From: Parvibaculum sp040390855
GTDB lineage: Bacteria > Pseudomonadota > Alphaproteobacteria > Parvibaculales > Parvibaculaceae
Length of the DNA: 64,000 bases
Assembly: GCA_040390855.1 (NCBI GenBank)
Contig: JAZJXO010000005.1
Coordinates: 124,001-188,000 of the forward strand
Direction of reading: 5' to 3'
A program made the position numbers and the translations under genes. The notes under the pieces were generated by a model. That model did not search any database, was not told the DNA's origin, and saw only the letters and a program-made list of their open reading frames with translations. This document shows, piece by piece, positions 41,767 to 50,783 of this stretch; position 1 is the stretch's first letter; every line of letters starts with the position of its first letter.

Positions 41767-41802
41767 CCAGTAACTTCGCCAGTAACTTCGCCAGTAACTT
41801 CG
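41767..41802 (+). repeat. Three perfect 12-nt tandem repeats
   Basis: CCAGTAACTTCG occurs at 41767-41778, 41779-41790 and 41791-41802. The array lies 96-131 nt upstream of the CorC-like start codon. Units are a multiple of three, but I consider the stretch non-coding. Copy number may vary between strains. Confidence 0.85.
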
Positions 41803-41897
41803 TATGCAAAACCCCAAGAAAAAAAGGTCAAAAAGGTTCTTCGCGTAAAGCACCGACCTCCCTATATACTGAAGATCGACCTGATGCTGGGAACGCA

Positions 41898-43238
41898 ATG
41901 CTCTCCGACATAATCATCCTGCTCGTGCTCATTCTGCTGAACGGGTTCTTCTCGCTGTCCGAAATGGCGATTGTCTCGTCGCGCCGTCAGCGCCTACAGG
42001 CTTTGTCCTCCGCGCGCCAGCGAACCAACGCGCCAACAGCGGGGTTCGACACCGCTTTGGCGCTTCACGCTGAACCCGGCCGCTTCCTTTCTTCCGTCCA
42101 GATCGGCATTACGCTGGTCGGTGTCTTCACCGGTGCCTTCGGTGGCGCGACGCTGTCTGTGCCCGTCGCCGACCTGCTGAAGCAAATCCCATGGGCCGCG
42201 CCCTATGCCGAACCCATCGCGCTGACGCTCGTTGTCGTCATCATCACTTATCTCACGCTCATTCTCGGCGAGCTGGTTCCCAAGCGCATTGCGCTGACCA
42301 ACCCAGAAGCGATTGCCGCCACCATCGCGCGTCCCATGTCGGGCCTTGCGCATATGTTGAGCCCCTTCGTCACGCTGCTGTCGTGGTCAACGGAAGCGGT
42401 CGTAAAAATCTACGGCATCACCGGCCAGCAGGTGCCCTCCGTCACCGAAGACGAAATCCGTCATATGCTCGAAGAAGGGGCCGCGTCCGGTGCCATTGAC
42501 AGCGTCGAGCGCGACATCGTGAACCGCGTCTTCCGCCTCGGCGACACACGTGTCAGCGAAATTATGACGCCGCGCGTGCAAATGGTCTGGCTCGATACGG
42601 ATTTCACGGTTGAAGAAAATCTGGCCCTGATCCGCGCTGAACAAAAGATGCGCTACCCGATCCGGAGCGGCAGCACGGGCGAGCCTCTGGGCATGATCCG
42701 CGTCGAAGACCTCTTCCTCACGCCCAAAACCAATGAAGAACTGCTGCGCAAGAAGTCTCCGCCGCTTTATATCCCGCGCACGGCCTCGGCGCTGAAGGGC
42801 CTCTCGATCCTTCAGTCCGAGAGCATGTTCATGGCCTTCATCATCGACGAATATGGCGACGTCGTCGGCACGCTCTCCATGAGCGATATTTTCTTTGCGA
42901 TGATCGGCGACATTTCCGACCATGTCGGCGATGCACATCCCGGTATCCATATCCGAGAAGACGGCACGTACATGATCGACGGTTTTGTCTCGGTCGACGA
43001 GGTTCGCCGCGCGCTGGAACTTACCAAACTTCCCGGCGACGAACAGGCTGAAGTCAACACGCTGGCCGGTGTCATGTTCAACTGGTTCGGGCGCCTGCCG
43101 CGTGAAGGCGACTACTTCGGCTGGAACGGTTACCGCTTCGAAGTCGTCGACATGGACGGCCCCCGTATCGACAAGGTGATGATCGTGCCCGCGCAGAACA
43201 TCCCCATCGGCACGTCGCTGGCCCGCATCGCGGATTAA
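41898..43238 (+). CDS. Hemolysin/CorC-CNNM family membrane protein
   Basis: A 446-residue protein with the order DUF21/CNNM transmembrane domain (about four spans in residues 1-150, with LNGFFSLSEMAIVSSRRQRL), two CBS domains (EIMTPRVQMVWLDTD and SALKGLSILQSESMFMAFIIDEYGD regions) and the C-terminal CorC_HlyC domain (IDGFVSVDEVRRAL and GVMFNWFGRLPREGDYFGWNGYRFEVVD). Such proteins move or regulate magnesium/cobalt ions; the hemolysin label is historical. I chose the ATG at 41898, where the first membrane span begins. An open frame upstream through the 12-nt repeats gives no family sequence. The stop overlaps the convergent FAD oxidase stop. Confidence 0.92.
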   Translation: MLSDIIILLVLILLNGFFSLSEMAIVSSRRQRLQALSSARQRTNAPTAGFDTALALHAEPGRFLSSVQIGITLVGVFTGAFGGATLSVPVADLLKQIPWAAPYAEPIALTLVVVIITYLTLILGELVPKRIALTNPEAIAATIARPMSGLAHMLSPFVTLLSWSTEAVVKIYGITGQQVPSVTEDEIRHMLEEGAASGAIDSVERDIVNRVFRLGDTRVSEIMTPRVQMVWLDTDFTVEENLALIRAEQKMRYPIRSGSTGEPLGMIRVEDLFLTPKTNEELLRKKSPPLYIPRTASALKGLSILQSESMFMAFIIDEYGDVVGTLSMSDIFFAMIGDISDHVGDAHPGIHIREDGTYMIDGFVSVDEVRRALELTKLPGDEQAEVNTLAGVMFNWFGRLPREGDYFGWNGYRFEVVDMDGPRIDKVMIVPAQNIPIGTSLARIAD

Positions 43239-44653
43239 AGAACCTTTCCCGGATTGAGAATGCCTTTCGGGTCGAGTGCCTTTTTGACCGCGCGCATCAG
43301 CTCCATCTCGACAGGTGATTTCGTCGCCGCGATCTCGTCGCGCTTCATCTGTCCGACGCCGTGTTCGGCGCTCACCGAGCCGCCCAACTCGCGCACGATC
43401 CCGTGCACAATCGCGCTCATCTCATCCCAGCGCGCAATGAAAGCCGCTTTGTCTGCGCCCGCAGGCTGCGAGAGGTTGAAGTGAATGTTGCCGTCCCCGA
43501 CATGGCCGAAGGGTACGGGCCGCACGCCTGTCATCACGGCACGGACCGCCACAACTGCGCGTTCGATAAATTCAGCAACCCGCGACACCGGCACCGATAC
43601 ATCATGCTTGATGCTGCCGCCCTCAAGCCGCTGCACCTCCGACATGCCTTCGCGCATTGTCCAGAGTTTTGTCCGTTGTGTGTCCGACGTCGCAATCACC
43701 GCGTCTGTGATCTCGCCCGCCTCGACGCCCGCTTCCAGCAACGTTTCCATCACGCCGCGCAAATGTCCCTCGCCTGCATCCCCCCCGCTGAGTTCCATAA
43801 GCACATACCAGAGCGACGGCGCAGAGAGCGGATCAACCGCTCCCGCCTGATGCTTCAATACAAATTCAATGCCGATGCGTGGCAGCAGTTCAAAGCCCGT
43901 GACAAGCCCGCCGCTCACCGCATCCGCGCGGCGCAGCAACGCAACCGCCGAGGCCACGTCGGGCACGGCGACAAAAGCGGTCTCGACAGATTTCGGCAGC
44001 GGAAAAAGTTTCAGCACTGCGCCGGTGATAATGCCGAGCGTGCCTTCGGAGCCCATGAAAAGACGCTTTATGTCATAGCCCGTATTGTCTTTGCGCAATC
44101 CTTTGCGTCCGTCCCAGACATCGCCATTGGCGAGCACAACCTCAAGCCCCAGCACCAGGTCCCGCGCATTGCCATAGCGCAGCACGGCGGTTCCACCGGC
44201 ATTGGTTGAAAGATTGCCGCCGATTTGCGCCGTGCCTTCCGACGCGAGACTCAACGGAAACAGCCGTCCGCCCGCCCGTGCTGCGTCCTGTGCTGCCGCA
44301 AGCGTCACGCCTGCTTCCACCGTCAGCGTATTGTTCAGACTATCCAATGCGCCGATGCGGTTCATCCGTGTGAGCGACAAAATGATTTCATCGCCGCTTG
44401 TGTCAGGGATTTGTCCGCCGACAAGCCCCGTGTTCCCGCCCTGAGGCACGATCTTCGTGCCGGTCTCATACGCGATTTTGAGGATTGCCGAAACCTCCGC
44501 CGTCGATTGCGGACGGAGCACAAGTGCCGCGCGACCCTGATAAAGATCGCGCCGCTCGACGAGATAAGAGGCCATCCCGCTTTCGCTGTCGATAAAACCT
44601 TTGGGGCCGACAACGGCCTTCAGCCGCGCAATCGTCTCGTCGTTTGGCTTCAC
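43235..44653 (-). CDS. FAD-binding oxidoreductase (D-2-hydroxyacid dehydrogenase type)
   Basis: A 472-residue flavoenzyme of the GlcD / D-lactate / D-2-hydroxyglutarate dehydrogenase group. The N-terminal PCMH FAD-binding domain has PQGGNTGLVGGQIP and TQAGGRLFPLSLASEGTAQIGGNLSTN-like sequence; the C-terminal FAD oxidase domain has VRPVPFGHVGDGNIHFN and the terminal GSVSAEHGVGQMKRDEI motif. It oxidises a D-2-hydroxyacid to the 2-oxoacid; the substrate is not fixed by the sequence. It overlaps the upstream serine hydrolase gene by 4 nt. Its end overlaps the CorC-like stop (TTAA at 43235-43238). Confidence 0.92.
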   Translation of the reverse strand: MKPNDETIARLKAVVGPKGFIDSESGMASYLVERRDLYQGRAALVLRPQSTAEVSAILKIAYETGTKIVPQGGNTGLVGGQIPDTSGDEIILSLTRMNRIGALDSLNNTLTVEAGVTLAAAQDAARAGGRLFPLSLASEGTAQIGGNLSTNAGGTAVLRYGNARDLVLGLEVVLANGDVWDGRKGLRKDNTGYDIKRLFMGSEGTLGIITGAVLKLFPLPKSVETAFVAVPDVASAVALLRRADAVSGGLVTGFELLPRIGIEFVLKHQAGAVDPLSAPSLWYVLMELSGGDAGEGHLRGVMETLLEAGVEAGEITDAVIATSDTQRTKLWTMREGMSEVQRLEGGSIKHDVSVPVSRVAEFIERAVVAVRAVMTGVRPVPFGHVGDGNIHFNLSQPAGADKAAFIARWDEMSAIVHGIVRELGGSVSAEHGVGQMKRDEIAATKSPVEMELMRAVKKALDPKGILNPGKVL

Positions 44654-46011
44654 GGCGTCACCCGCCTATGCGCCCGCACGCCGGAATGAAGATATTTCGC
44701 GCGACCCTGCGCGTCGGGCTTCAGAAAATGAAAGGTTGCCGTCTCCGTATAGCCGGGTGCAACACCGACAAACAATTCCTCGTTCACCGGCTGAAGCGGC
44801 ACGCGCCGCGTGCCCGCAATGATGGAAGCCGCAGGCGTGGGGATGATCGTCGCCACCAGCGCGCCGTCTTCTTCGGCGATCTCCACCGTCTCCATCATAT
44901 TGGCGTAAGCGCCAACATAGCGGTTCGCGTCAAATTCCAGATCCGGCACCGGCAGCGGTGCTTTGGGCGGCTTCACGCCCGCATGGACGCCGAAAAACTC
45001 GTCCATCAATTCATGTGCCAGCCCCTTGCCGTTGCCGCCGTTCGTCAGCAACGCAAAGACCGAGCCGCTTGCGGGGTGATAGCGCAGCCACGCCGCCTGT
45101 CCGATGGTCGAGCCGTCATGTCCGAACGTATCGGCCACGCCTTCATGGTCCCAATCCCACATGAACGAGGCAAGTCCCACTGCATCAATATGCATATGCT
45201 TCGGGCAGACGACATTGCTCATGTGCATCGCCTTCACGCTGTCCTCCGACAGGATGCGTGTGCCGTTGGGGGCGGTTCCCTTATTCATCAACATACGTCC
45301 GAATGTCACGATGTCACGGGCCGGTGCCATTTGCATCGAGCCTGCGGGCGCGTTTGACTGCGCGAGATAGGTGACAGGCGTGACAGCCAGACTGCCCGGC
45401 GCGCCGAGATGGCCGATGGCGGTGAGATAGCGCATCGCCTGCTCCGGCAATGTCGAGAAAGCAGGCGTGCCGAGCGGCTTTGCCATGCGGTTGCGCACGG
45501 CCTTGTCCCAGCCTTGCCCGCCCGCCACCTCGATGAGCCGCCCGGCCAGCACAAAGCCCGTATTGCAATAGGAGAACATCTCGCCGAGGTCATGCACCTG
45601 TCCGATCTTCGGAAAGAAGCTCACAAACCTTGCGATCCGGTCCTCGCCGCGACCGGCATCCTCGAAATAATCGCCTTCGATGCCGCTCTGATGGGAAAGC
45701 AGATGGCGCAAGGTGAGCCGCGCGGCAACGCTCTCGTCCGCCAGAGCGAAATCCGGCAACCAGCGGCGGACGGGATCATCCAGCGTCAGCTTGCCTTCAT
45801 CGACCAGTTGCAGACACATGACCGCGACATAGAGCTTGGTGATCGAGCCGATCTGAAAGAGCGTGTCGGTGCTCACCGGCACCTTGGTGTTGAGATTGAC
45901 GACGCCCGCGCTGGCCTCCTGCGCTTCGCCGCCTCCCCAGACGGCCAGCGATGCGCCGGGCACACCGTAATGATCCAGCCGGTCCTTCAAAAGCGTGGTG
46001 AGAATACTCAT
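44650..46011 (-). CDS. Serine hydrolase, class C beta-lactamase family
   Basis: A 453-residue protein of the beta-lactamase / PBP4-type esterase family. The catalytic SxxK is Ser56-Ile-Thr-Lys59, the Y-x-N motif is Tyr148-Cys-Asn150, and the third box is probably HDGSTIGQ. The region after about residue 330 is an extra C-terminal domain as in many EstB/DAC-like enzymes. No signal peptide is visible, so it is probably cytoplasmic and an esterase, amidase or D-amino-acid peptidase rather than a resistance enzyme. The stop overlaps the FAD oxidoreductase start, so the two form an operon. Confidence 0.86.
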   Translation of the reverse strand: MSILTTLLKDRLDHYGVPGASLAVWGGGEAQEASAGVVNLNTKVPVSTDTLFQIGSITKLYVAVMCLQLVDEGKLTLDDPVRRWLPDFALADESVAARLTLRHLLSHQSGIEGDYFEDAGRGEDRIARFVSFFPKIGQVHDLGEMFSYCNTGFVLAGRLIEVAGGQGWDKAVRNRMAKPLGTPAFSTLPEQAMRYLTAIGHLGAPGSLAVTPVTYLAQSNAPAGSMQMAPARDIVTFGRMLMNKGTAPNGTRILSEDSVKAMHMSNVVCPKHMHIDAVGLASFMWDWDHEGVADTFGHDGSTIGQAAWLRYHPASGSVFALLTNGGNGKGLAHELMDEFFGVHAGVKPPKAPLPVPDLEFDANRYVGAYANMMETVEIAEEDGALVATIIPTPAASIIAGTRRVPLQPVNEELFVGVAPGYTETATFHFLKPDAQGRAKYLHSGVRAHRRVTP

Positions 46012-46125
46012 ATCATCTGTCTCGGGGCTCTATATTTTTGCAGGCTTCGCAATCAATGACATAAAGTCTACCATGCCAAGAAACATAACAAGTTTGCAAA
46101 AGCAGCCCGTCTCACGGAAGAGATA

Positions 46126-47055
46126 ATGTCAGAAAAGATGCCCACCGACCCGCATATCGTCAGTCCGGCTCCGCTCGTGACGGCTGTTGACCGCATTACA
46201 ATTGCGGTCCGTGACATTGATGAGGCGGAAAGCATCTATATGCGCCTGCTTGGCCGCCATCCGTCATGGCGGCGCACCGACCGCTCCGGCGGCACGGATC
46301 ATGTGCATTTTGATCTCGACAATATCTCGGTTGAACTCGTGGCCTCGATCGGTCCGGGTGTCTGGGGTCGGCAGGTCCAGACGTTTCTGGAGCGGCGCGG
46401 CGAGGGCATGCTGGCGCTCTTCCTGCGTACCGATGATGCTGTAGCCACCGCCAGAGGTCTGACCGAGCGCGGTCTCAACACAATCGCCATGCCGGAAGGC
46501 GAGGGCATCGGTCTCGACGGCAGCCGTCGTCGCTGGCGCAACACGATGATGCCGCGCGAGGCGAGCCGCAACATGACGGTCATCGCCTGCGAGCATATTG
46601 CCGGTATTGACGAGACGTGGCCGTCGCCGGTCTGCGCAGGCGTGGCGCGCGACACGGTCATCTCGGCGATGGATCATGTCGTGGTGATGACGTCCGACGG
46701 CGATGCCTGCAAAAAATTGTTCGGCGAGCAATTCGGCATCCGTCTGGCGCTTGATCACAGCAAACCCGAATGGGGCGTGCGCCAACTGTTTTTCCGTCTG
46801 GGCGGCGTCACCATCGAAATTGTCGAACCGCTGGATAAAACCAAAACCCCCTCTTCCGATTTCCTCTGGGGCGTCGCATGGAAAACGGCTGATATTCGAG
46901 CGACTCGTGAGCGCCTCGTAGCCGAAGGCGCAGACGTTACAGAAGTTGCCCGAGGCCGAAAGAAAGACACTGAAGTCGCGACCATCCGGCCCCCCACTTG
47001 CGGTATCCCGACATTGCTGATCGGCACCGTTACGACAAACGAAAGATCCAAATGA
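46126..47055 (+). CDS. VOC (glyoxalase/dioxygenase fold) protein
   Basis: A 309-residue protein with two vicinal-oxygen-chelate modules: residues about 18-150 (DRITIAVRDIDEAESIYMRLLGRHP...) and about 183-305 (MDHVVVMTSDGDACKKLFGEQFG...IEIVEPLDK). VOC enzymes include glyoxalases, extradiol dioxygenases and resistance proteins; the metal ligands His and Glu appear as DHVHFDLD and FRLGGVTIEIVE. No specific substrate can be given. ATG 46126 has GGAAGAGATA upstream. The stop overlaps the UPF0114 start (ATGA at 47052-47055). Confidence 0.82.
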   Translation: MSEKMPTDPHIVSPAPLVTAVDRITIAVRDIDEAESIYMRLLGRHPSWRRTDRSGGTDHVHFDLDNISVELVASIGPGVWGRQVQTFLERRGEGMLALFLRTDDAVATARGLTERGLNTIAMPEGEGIGLDGSRRRWRNTMMPREASRNMTVIACEHIAGIDETWPSPVCAGVARDTVISAMDHVVVMTSDGDACKKLFGEQFGIRLALDHSKPEWGVRQLFFRLGGVTIEIVEPLDKTKTPSSDFLWGVAWKTADIRATRERLVAEGADVTEVARGRKKDTEVATIRPPTCGIPTLLIGTVTTNERSK

Positions 47056-47546
47056 AAGCCGTAGAACTTCTTATTGAACGTCTGATCCTCGGCAGCCGCT
47101 GGATCCTTGTTGTCTTCTATCTCGGCCTCGCCGCTGCACTGGCGCTTTATGCGGCGAGTTTCGTGCTCAAGCTCGCCAAGGTTTTCATGGTTGCGCTCAC
47201 GCTCGACGAAAACCAGATGATCCTCGCGATGCTGGGCCTCATCGACGCGGCGCTGGTCGCAAGTCTGCTACTGATGGTGATGATCTCGTCTTACGAAAAT
47301 TTCGTCAGCCGCTTCGATGAAGGCAAGACGGACCTGACATGGCTCGGTAAACTGGACAGCGGCAGCCTCAAGGTCAAAGTCGCCTCCGCCATCGTCGCGA
47401 TTTCCTCGATCCACCTGCTCCAGATTTTCCTCAATGTCGATCAGTATACAGAGCAGCAGATCATGTGGCTGACCATCATGCACATGGCCTTCGTCGTCTC
47501 CGCCGTGGCACTGGGGGTTCTGGATCGTATTTCGGGCAAGAAATAA
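47052..47546 (+). CDS. UPF0114 (YqhA) membrane protein
   Basis: A 164-residue integral membrane protein with about four hydrophobic segments (around 16-44, 55-78, 107-126 and 137-156). It matches UPF0114/YqhA through LLERLILGSRWILVVFYLGL-type N-terminus and the SYENFVSRFD segment. The function of the family is unknown. It is translationally coupled to the VOC protein gene. A strong bidirectional terminator follows. Confidence 0.87.
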   Translation: MKAVELLIERLILGSRWILVVFYLGLAAALALYAASFVLKLAKVFMVALTLDENQMILAMLGLIDAALVASLLLMVMISSYENFVSRFDEGKTDLTWLGKLDSGSLKVKVASAIVAISSIHLLQIFLNVDQYTEQQIMWLTIMHMAFVVSAVALGVLDRISGKK

Positions 47547-47633
47547 AAAACACTGCCGCGACTGGGTGCGATCAGATAGCGGGTGCTGGTAGATGAAAGA
47601 AGGCTTGGCGGAGTTTTTAATACCGCATAACAA

Positions 47634-47672
47634 AAAAGCCCGGATGGGATACGCACATCCGGGCTTCTTGTT
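47634..47672. terminator. Bidirectional terminator between UPF0114 and chemoreceptor genes
   Basis: Arms AAGCCCGGATG and CATCCGGGCTT pair over 11 bp, preceded by A-runs and followed by CTTGTTT, so the hairpin can stop transcripts from both convergent genes. Confidence 0.85.
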
Positions 47673-47688
47673 TGCGTCAAAGCTGCAA

Positions 47689-49386
47689 TCAGGCGGCTTT
47701 CACACCGGCAAGGAATTCATCCACTTCCGAAGACAGGTCGTTGGAGTTGCGGGCAAGCTCGCCCGCCGCACCGAGAACCTGAGCAGACGCAGCGCCCGTG
47801 TCGGTCGAAGCCTGTTTTACGTCGATGATCGAGCGTGAGACTTCTTCCGTGCCTTGCGCGGCCTGCTGCACATTGCGCGAGATTTCGAGTGTCGCCGCGC
47901 CCTGTTCTTCCACAGCGGATGCAATAGCCGCCGCGATTTCGCTCATTTCCTGAATGGTCGTGCCGATGCCGTTGATGGCGGTGACGGCCTGACCTGTGGC
48001 GGTCTGGATCTGCGTGATCTGGGCCGAGATTTCGTCGGTCGCTTTCGCGGTTTGCGTGGCGAGCGACTTCACTTCGGATGCGACAACAGCAAAGCCCTTG
48101 CCTGCATCGCCCGCCCGCGCCGCTTCGATCGTGGCGTTGAGGGCGAGAAGGTTGGTCTGACCGGCAATGTCATTGATGAGCTGAATGATCTCGCCGATCT
48201 TCTGCGCACCGACAGCAAGCTCCTGCACCACGGCGTCTGTGGCGCGGGCATCTTCGACCGCCTGATTGGCGATGCGCGAGGACGTTGCCACCTGCTTGGA
48301 GATTTCCTGAATGGAGGCGGAAAGCTCTTCCGTCGCGGTCGCAACCGTCTGCACATTGGCCGATGTCTGTTCAGAGGCGGTTGCCACCATCATGGCTTTC
48401 GAATTGCCCTGCTCGGCCAGATCCGTCATCGACGAAGCGGTCGATTCCATTTCTGTGGCGGCCGCCGAGAGCGACTGCACCAGAGCGCCGACTTTCGTTT
48501 CAAACGACGAGGTCAGAGCTTCGAGACGGGCAGCACGTTTCTGCTTGGCTTCGTTTTCAGCGGCCTGTTGCGCGGCCAGTTCGTCGCCTTTGATCATGTT
48601 GTCTTTGAAGACCTGCACGGCATCGGCCATTGCACCCACTTCATCCTTGCGACCCACAAACTCCACTTTCACAGTCGTGTCATGGTCGGCCAGACGCTTC
48701 ATTGTGGTTGTCGTGGCAAGGATCGGCATGGAGACCGTCACGATGATCGTGAAGCCCGCCAGCGCGCACAGTGTCGCGGCAATGGCGAGCACGATGTAGA
48801 TCCACAAGCGTGCCGATTCAAACGTATTCTGACCGAGAGCGGCGGCTTCGTCGGCGCCCTTGTCCTGGAAGGCAAGATCCTTCAACACACTATCGCGGAA
48901 ATTGCCGAACTCTTCGCGGGCGTCGTTCATGTAGAACGTGGTTGCTTCCGGATCGTTGCGGTCCGACATTTCGAGGAGTTTTTTGGACATCTCAAGATAT
49001 TGCTGCCAATGCTTCTGGATGTTATCAGCCAGCGCACGTTCTTCGTCATTGACGATCAGATCGGCATAGCTCTTCCATTCGACGTCGATATCTGCAATGT
49101 TTTTGCCCATTCCCGCCAGTTCATTCGCCTTCTCTTCAGGCGTCGTCACCAGTAGATGCGCGGCTTCCTGCTGGCGATAGCGGTTGGTTTTCGCGTTGAA
49201 CATGGTCAGATGTGCGGTTGCGGGCAACCAGTTGGTGCGCAACTCGACCGCCGCATCGTTGACAACGCCGATGCGCTGGACGGCAAAGAGACCGAGCGTG
49301 ATGGTCAAAGCCAGAACGACGGCGAATGCACCGATGATTTTGACTTTGATCGAGAGATTGTTGAGAGACGTCGTAAGCGATGCCAT
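47689..49386 (-). CDS. Methyl-accepting chemotaxis protein
   Basis: A 565-residue chemoreceptor. It has an N-terminal transmembrane helix (about 16-38), a periplasmic four-helix-bundle domain (4HB_MCP type, about 39-190), a second span (about 193-215), a HAMP domain (about 215-270) and a long cytoplasmic signalling coiled coil. The hairpin tip EAARAGDAGKGFAVVASEVKSLA is conserved and is where CheA/CheW bind. No C-terminal CheR/CheB tether pentapeptide is present. The ligand is unknown. ATG 49386 follows GGGGAATAAA; a TTG four codons earlier is less likely. No che genes are nearby. Confidence 0.93.
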   Translation of the reverse strand: MASLTTSLNNLSIKVKIIGAFAVVLALTITLGLFAVQRIGVVNDAAVELRTNWLPATAHLTMFNAKTNRYRQQEAAHLLVTTPEEKANELAGMGKNIADIDVEWKSYADLIVNDEERALADNIQKHWQQYLEMSKKLLEMSDRNDPEATTFYMNDAREEFGNFRDSVLKDLAFQDKGADEAAALGQNTFESARLWIYIVLAIAATLCALAGFTIIVTVSMPILATTTTMKRLADHDTTVKVEFVGRKDEVGAMADAVQVFKDNMIKGDELAAQQAAENEAKQKRAARLEALTSSFETKVGALVQSLSAAATEMESTASSMTDLAEQGNSKAMMVATASEQTSANVQTVATATEELSASIQEISKQVATSSRIANQAVEDARATDAVVQELAVGAQKIGEIIQLINDIAGQTNLLALNATIEAARAGDAGKGFAVVASEVKSLATQTAKATDEISAQITQIQTATGQAVTAINGIGTTIQEMSEIAAAIASAVEEQGAATLEISRNVQQAAQGTEEVSRSIIDVKQASTDTGAASAQVLGAAGELARNSNDLSSEVDEFLAGVKAA

Positions 49387-49611
49387 TTTATTCCCCAAAA
49401 TTCCGTAAGCCTGTCAAAGGCAGGTTTTTCTGGATACTGACGTAACGCTGCTAAATTGCGGGCGCTTTAAGCTGTCTCCTTAGGAAGATTCACCTCTTGT
49501 TAACGACCGGATGCGATATGGCGAAAAAATCTATGTTTTCCGCCAGTGTCGTGCGGTTGCCCCATAGCAAATTATTCGCAGATTTTTTTGAAAAATAATC
49601 CGCACAAAGAA
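49387..49611. other. Upstream region of the chemoreceptor gene
   Basis: Together with the terminator it is part of a 431-bp gap without a gene. It is AT-richer than the flanks. No convincing ORF, RNA or operator was identified. Confidence 0.4.
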
Positions 49612-49644
49612 AAAGCCCGAACGCGGGGGGCACGTTCGGGCTTT
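49612..49644 (-). terminator. Terminator after tsaC
   Basis: Perfect 12-bp arms AAAGCCCGAACG (49612-49623) and CGTTCGGGCTTT (49633-49644). On the minus strand the stem is followed by TTCTTTG, ending the SDR-tsaC transcript about 175 nt after the stop. Confidence 0.82.
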
Positions 49645-49817
49645 GCCCGTATCGTCGCCGCATTGAAAACAGCGAAACATCCGGGTGTCGAGGGCGCGTC
49701 CACACATCGGGGGGAAAGTGGTGCGCACCCTGTCAGCGGATATTTAAGGCCGCTGCCGTTGCAGGCGCTTTAAGAAAATGAAAATTGGTCGTCAACCATT
49801 TGCTTACTTCTCGTGTG

Positions 49818-50783
49818 TCAGCGCGGTGCGGCAGCACGGAAAAGCCTGTCATTGATGGCTTCCCCTAGCCCTTCGCGCGGGATGGGGGCCACCGCAATCG
49901 CGCTCACACCGGCTTTTGCATCAAGCTGACGCAGCATCGCAAAGAGATTGGCTGCCGCTTCCTTGAGATCACCGGAGCGCGACAGATTGAGTGCCGCACG
50001 GTCCTGATCGCGGCCAAAACCGAGCCAAGCTTCGTCGTTGCGCGGCTCCAGCACATCAAGCCGCAGTCGAGCCCGTGGTGCATAATGGCTGGCAAGCTGT
50101 CCGGGCGATGAGCGCCCCTCTTCGCCCGACGTCATGTCAGCGTCAAGAAGCGCCTGACCGATCACGGTTTCAATGTCGGCGCGAGGAACAGCGCCCGGTC
50201 GCAGCAGCGTCGGACCGGCGGCGGGAAATCCGATCACGGTGGATTCAAGCCCGAGCGCGCATGGACCGCCGTCGAGTATCATCGCTAAAGTCTCCGCATG
50301 GCCGAGCGATTGGGCCACATGCGCGGCAAGCGTCGGGCTCACCTCGCCGGATGTATTGGCCGACGGGGCCGCAATGGGTCGTCCCGCCGCTTTCAGCAAG
50401 GCTTGCGCAACGCGATGGGCCGGTACGCGCATGGCCACCGTATCAAGCCCCGCACTCACCAGCAGAGAGAGCGGCGAACTCGACAGGCGCGGCAGTACAA
50501 GCGTGATCCCGCCCGGCCAGAACGCATCCGCAAGCAGCACCGCCTTGGCCGTGAACAGCACATGCCGTTCGGCTTGCGCAAAATCTGCGACATGCACGAT
50601 CAGCGGATTGAACGTCGGTCTGCCTTTGGCCGCAAAAATATCGGCGACCGCCCGTTCATTCGTCGCGTCCGCGCCGAGCCCGTAAACGGTTTCGGTCGGA
50701 AAGGCGACAAGCTGCCCGTCGCGGATCGCTGCGCCCGCCGCTGCAATCGCCGCTTCGTCCGCCGCACGAACCTCGACACTCAC
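49818..50783 (-). CDS. tsaC: L-threonylcarbamoyladenylate synthase (long Sua5 type)
   Basis: Makes threonylcarbamoyl-AMP from threonine, bicarbonate and ATP for the t6A37 modification of ANN-decoding tRNAs. 321 residues: an N-terminal YrdC domain (LVAFPTETVYGLGADATN, KGRPTFNPLIVH, PSANTSGEVSPT, STVIGF) and a C-terminal Sua5 domain starting about residue 200 (SPGQLASHYAPRARL). I chose the GTG at 50783 because it overlaps the SDR stop (GTGA) and gives the normal N-terminus. An upstream start at 50864 would add 27 residues inside the SDR gene. Confidence 0.93.
   Translation of the reverse strand: MSVEVRAADEAAIAAAGAAIRDGQLVAFPTETVYGLGADATNERAVADIFAAKGRPTFNPLIVHVADFAQAERHVLFTAKAVLLADAFWPGGITLVLPRLSSSPLSLLVSAGLDTVAMRVPAHRVAQALLKAAGRPIAAPSANTSGEVSPTLAAHVAQSLGHAETLAMILDGGPCALGLESTVIGFPAAGPTLLRPGAVPRADIETVIGQALLDADMTSGEEGRSSPGQLASHYAPRARLRLDVLEPRNDEAWLGFGRDQDRAALNLSRSGDLKEAAANLFAMLRQLDAKAGVSAIAVAPIPREGLGEAINDRLFRAAAPR

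Noticed and set aside
47854..49155. 433-codon open frame on the plus strand inside the chemoreceptor gene
   Set aside because: Antisense shadow of the chemoreceptor; repetitive Arg/His/Gly-rich translation without family resemblance.
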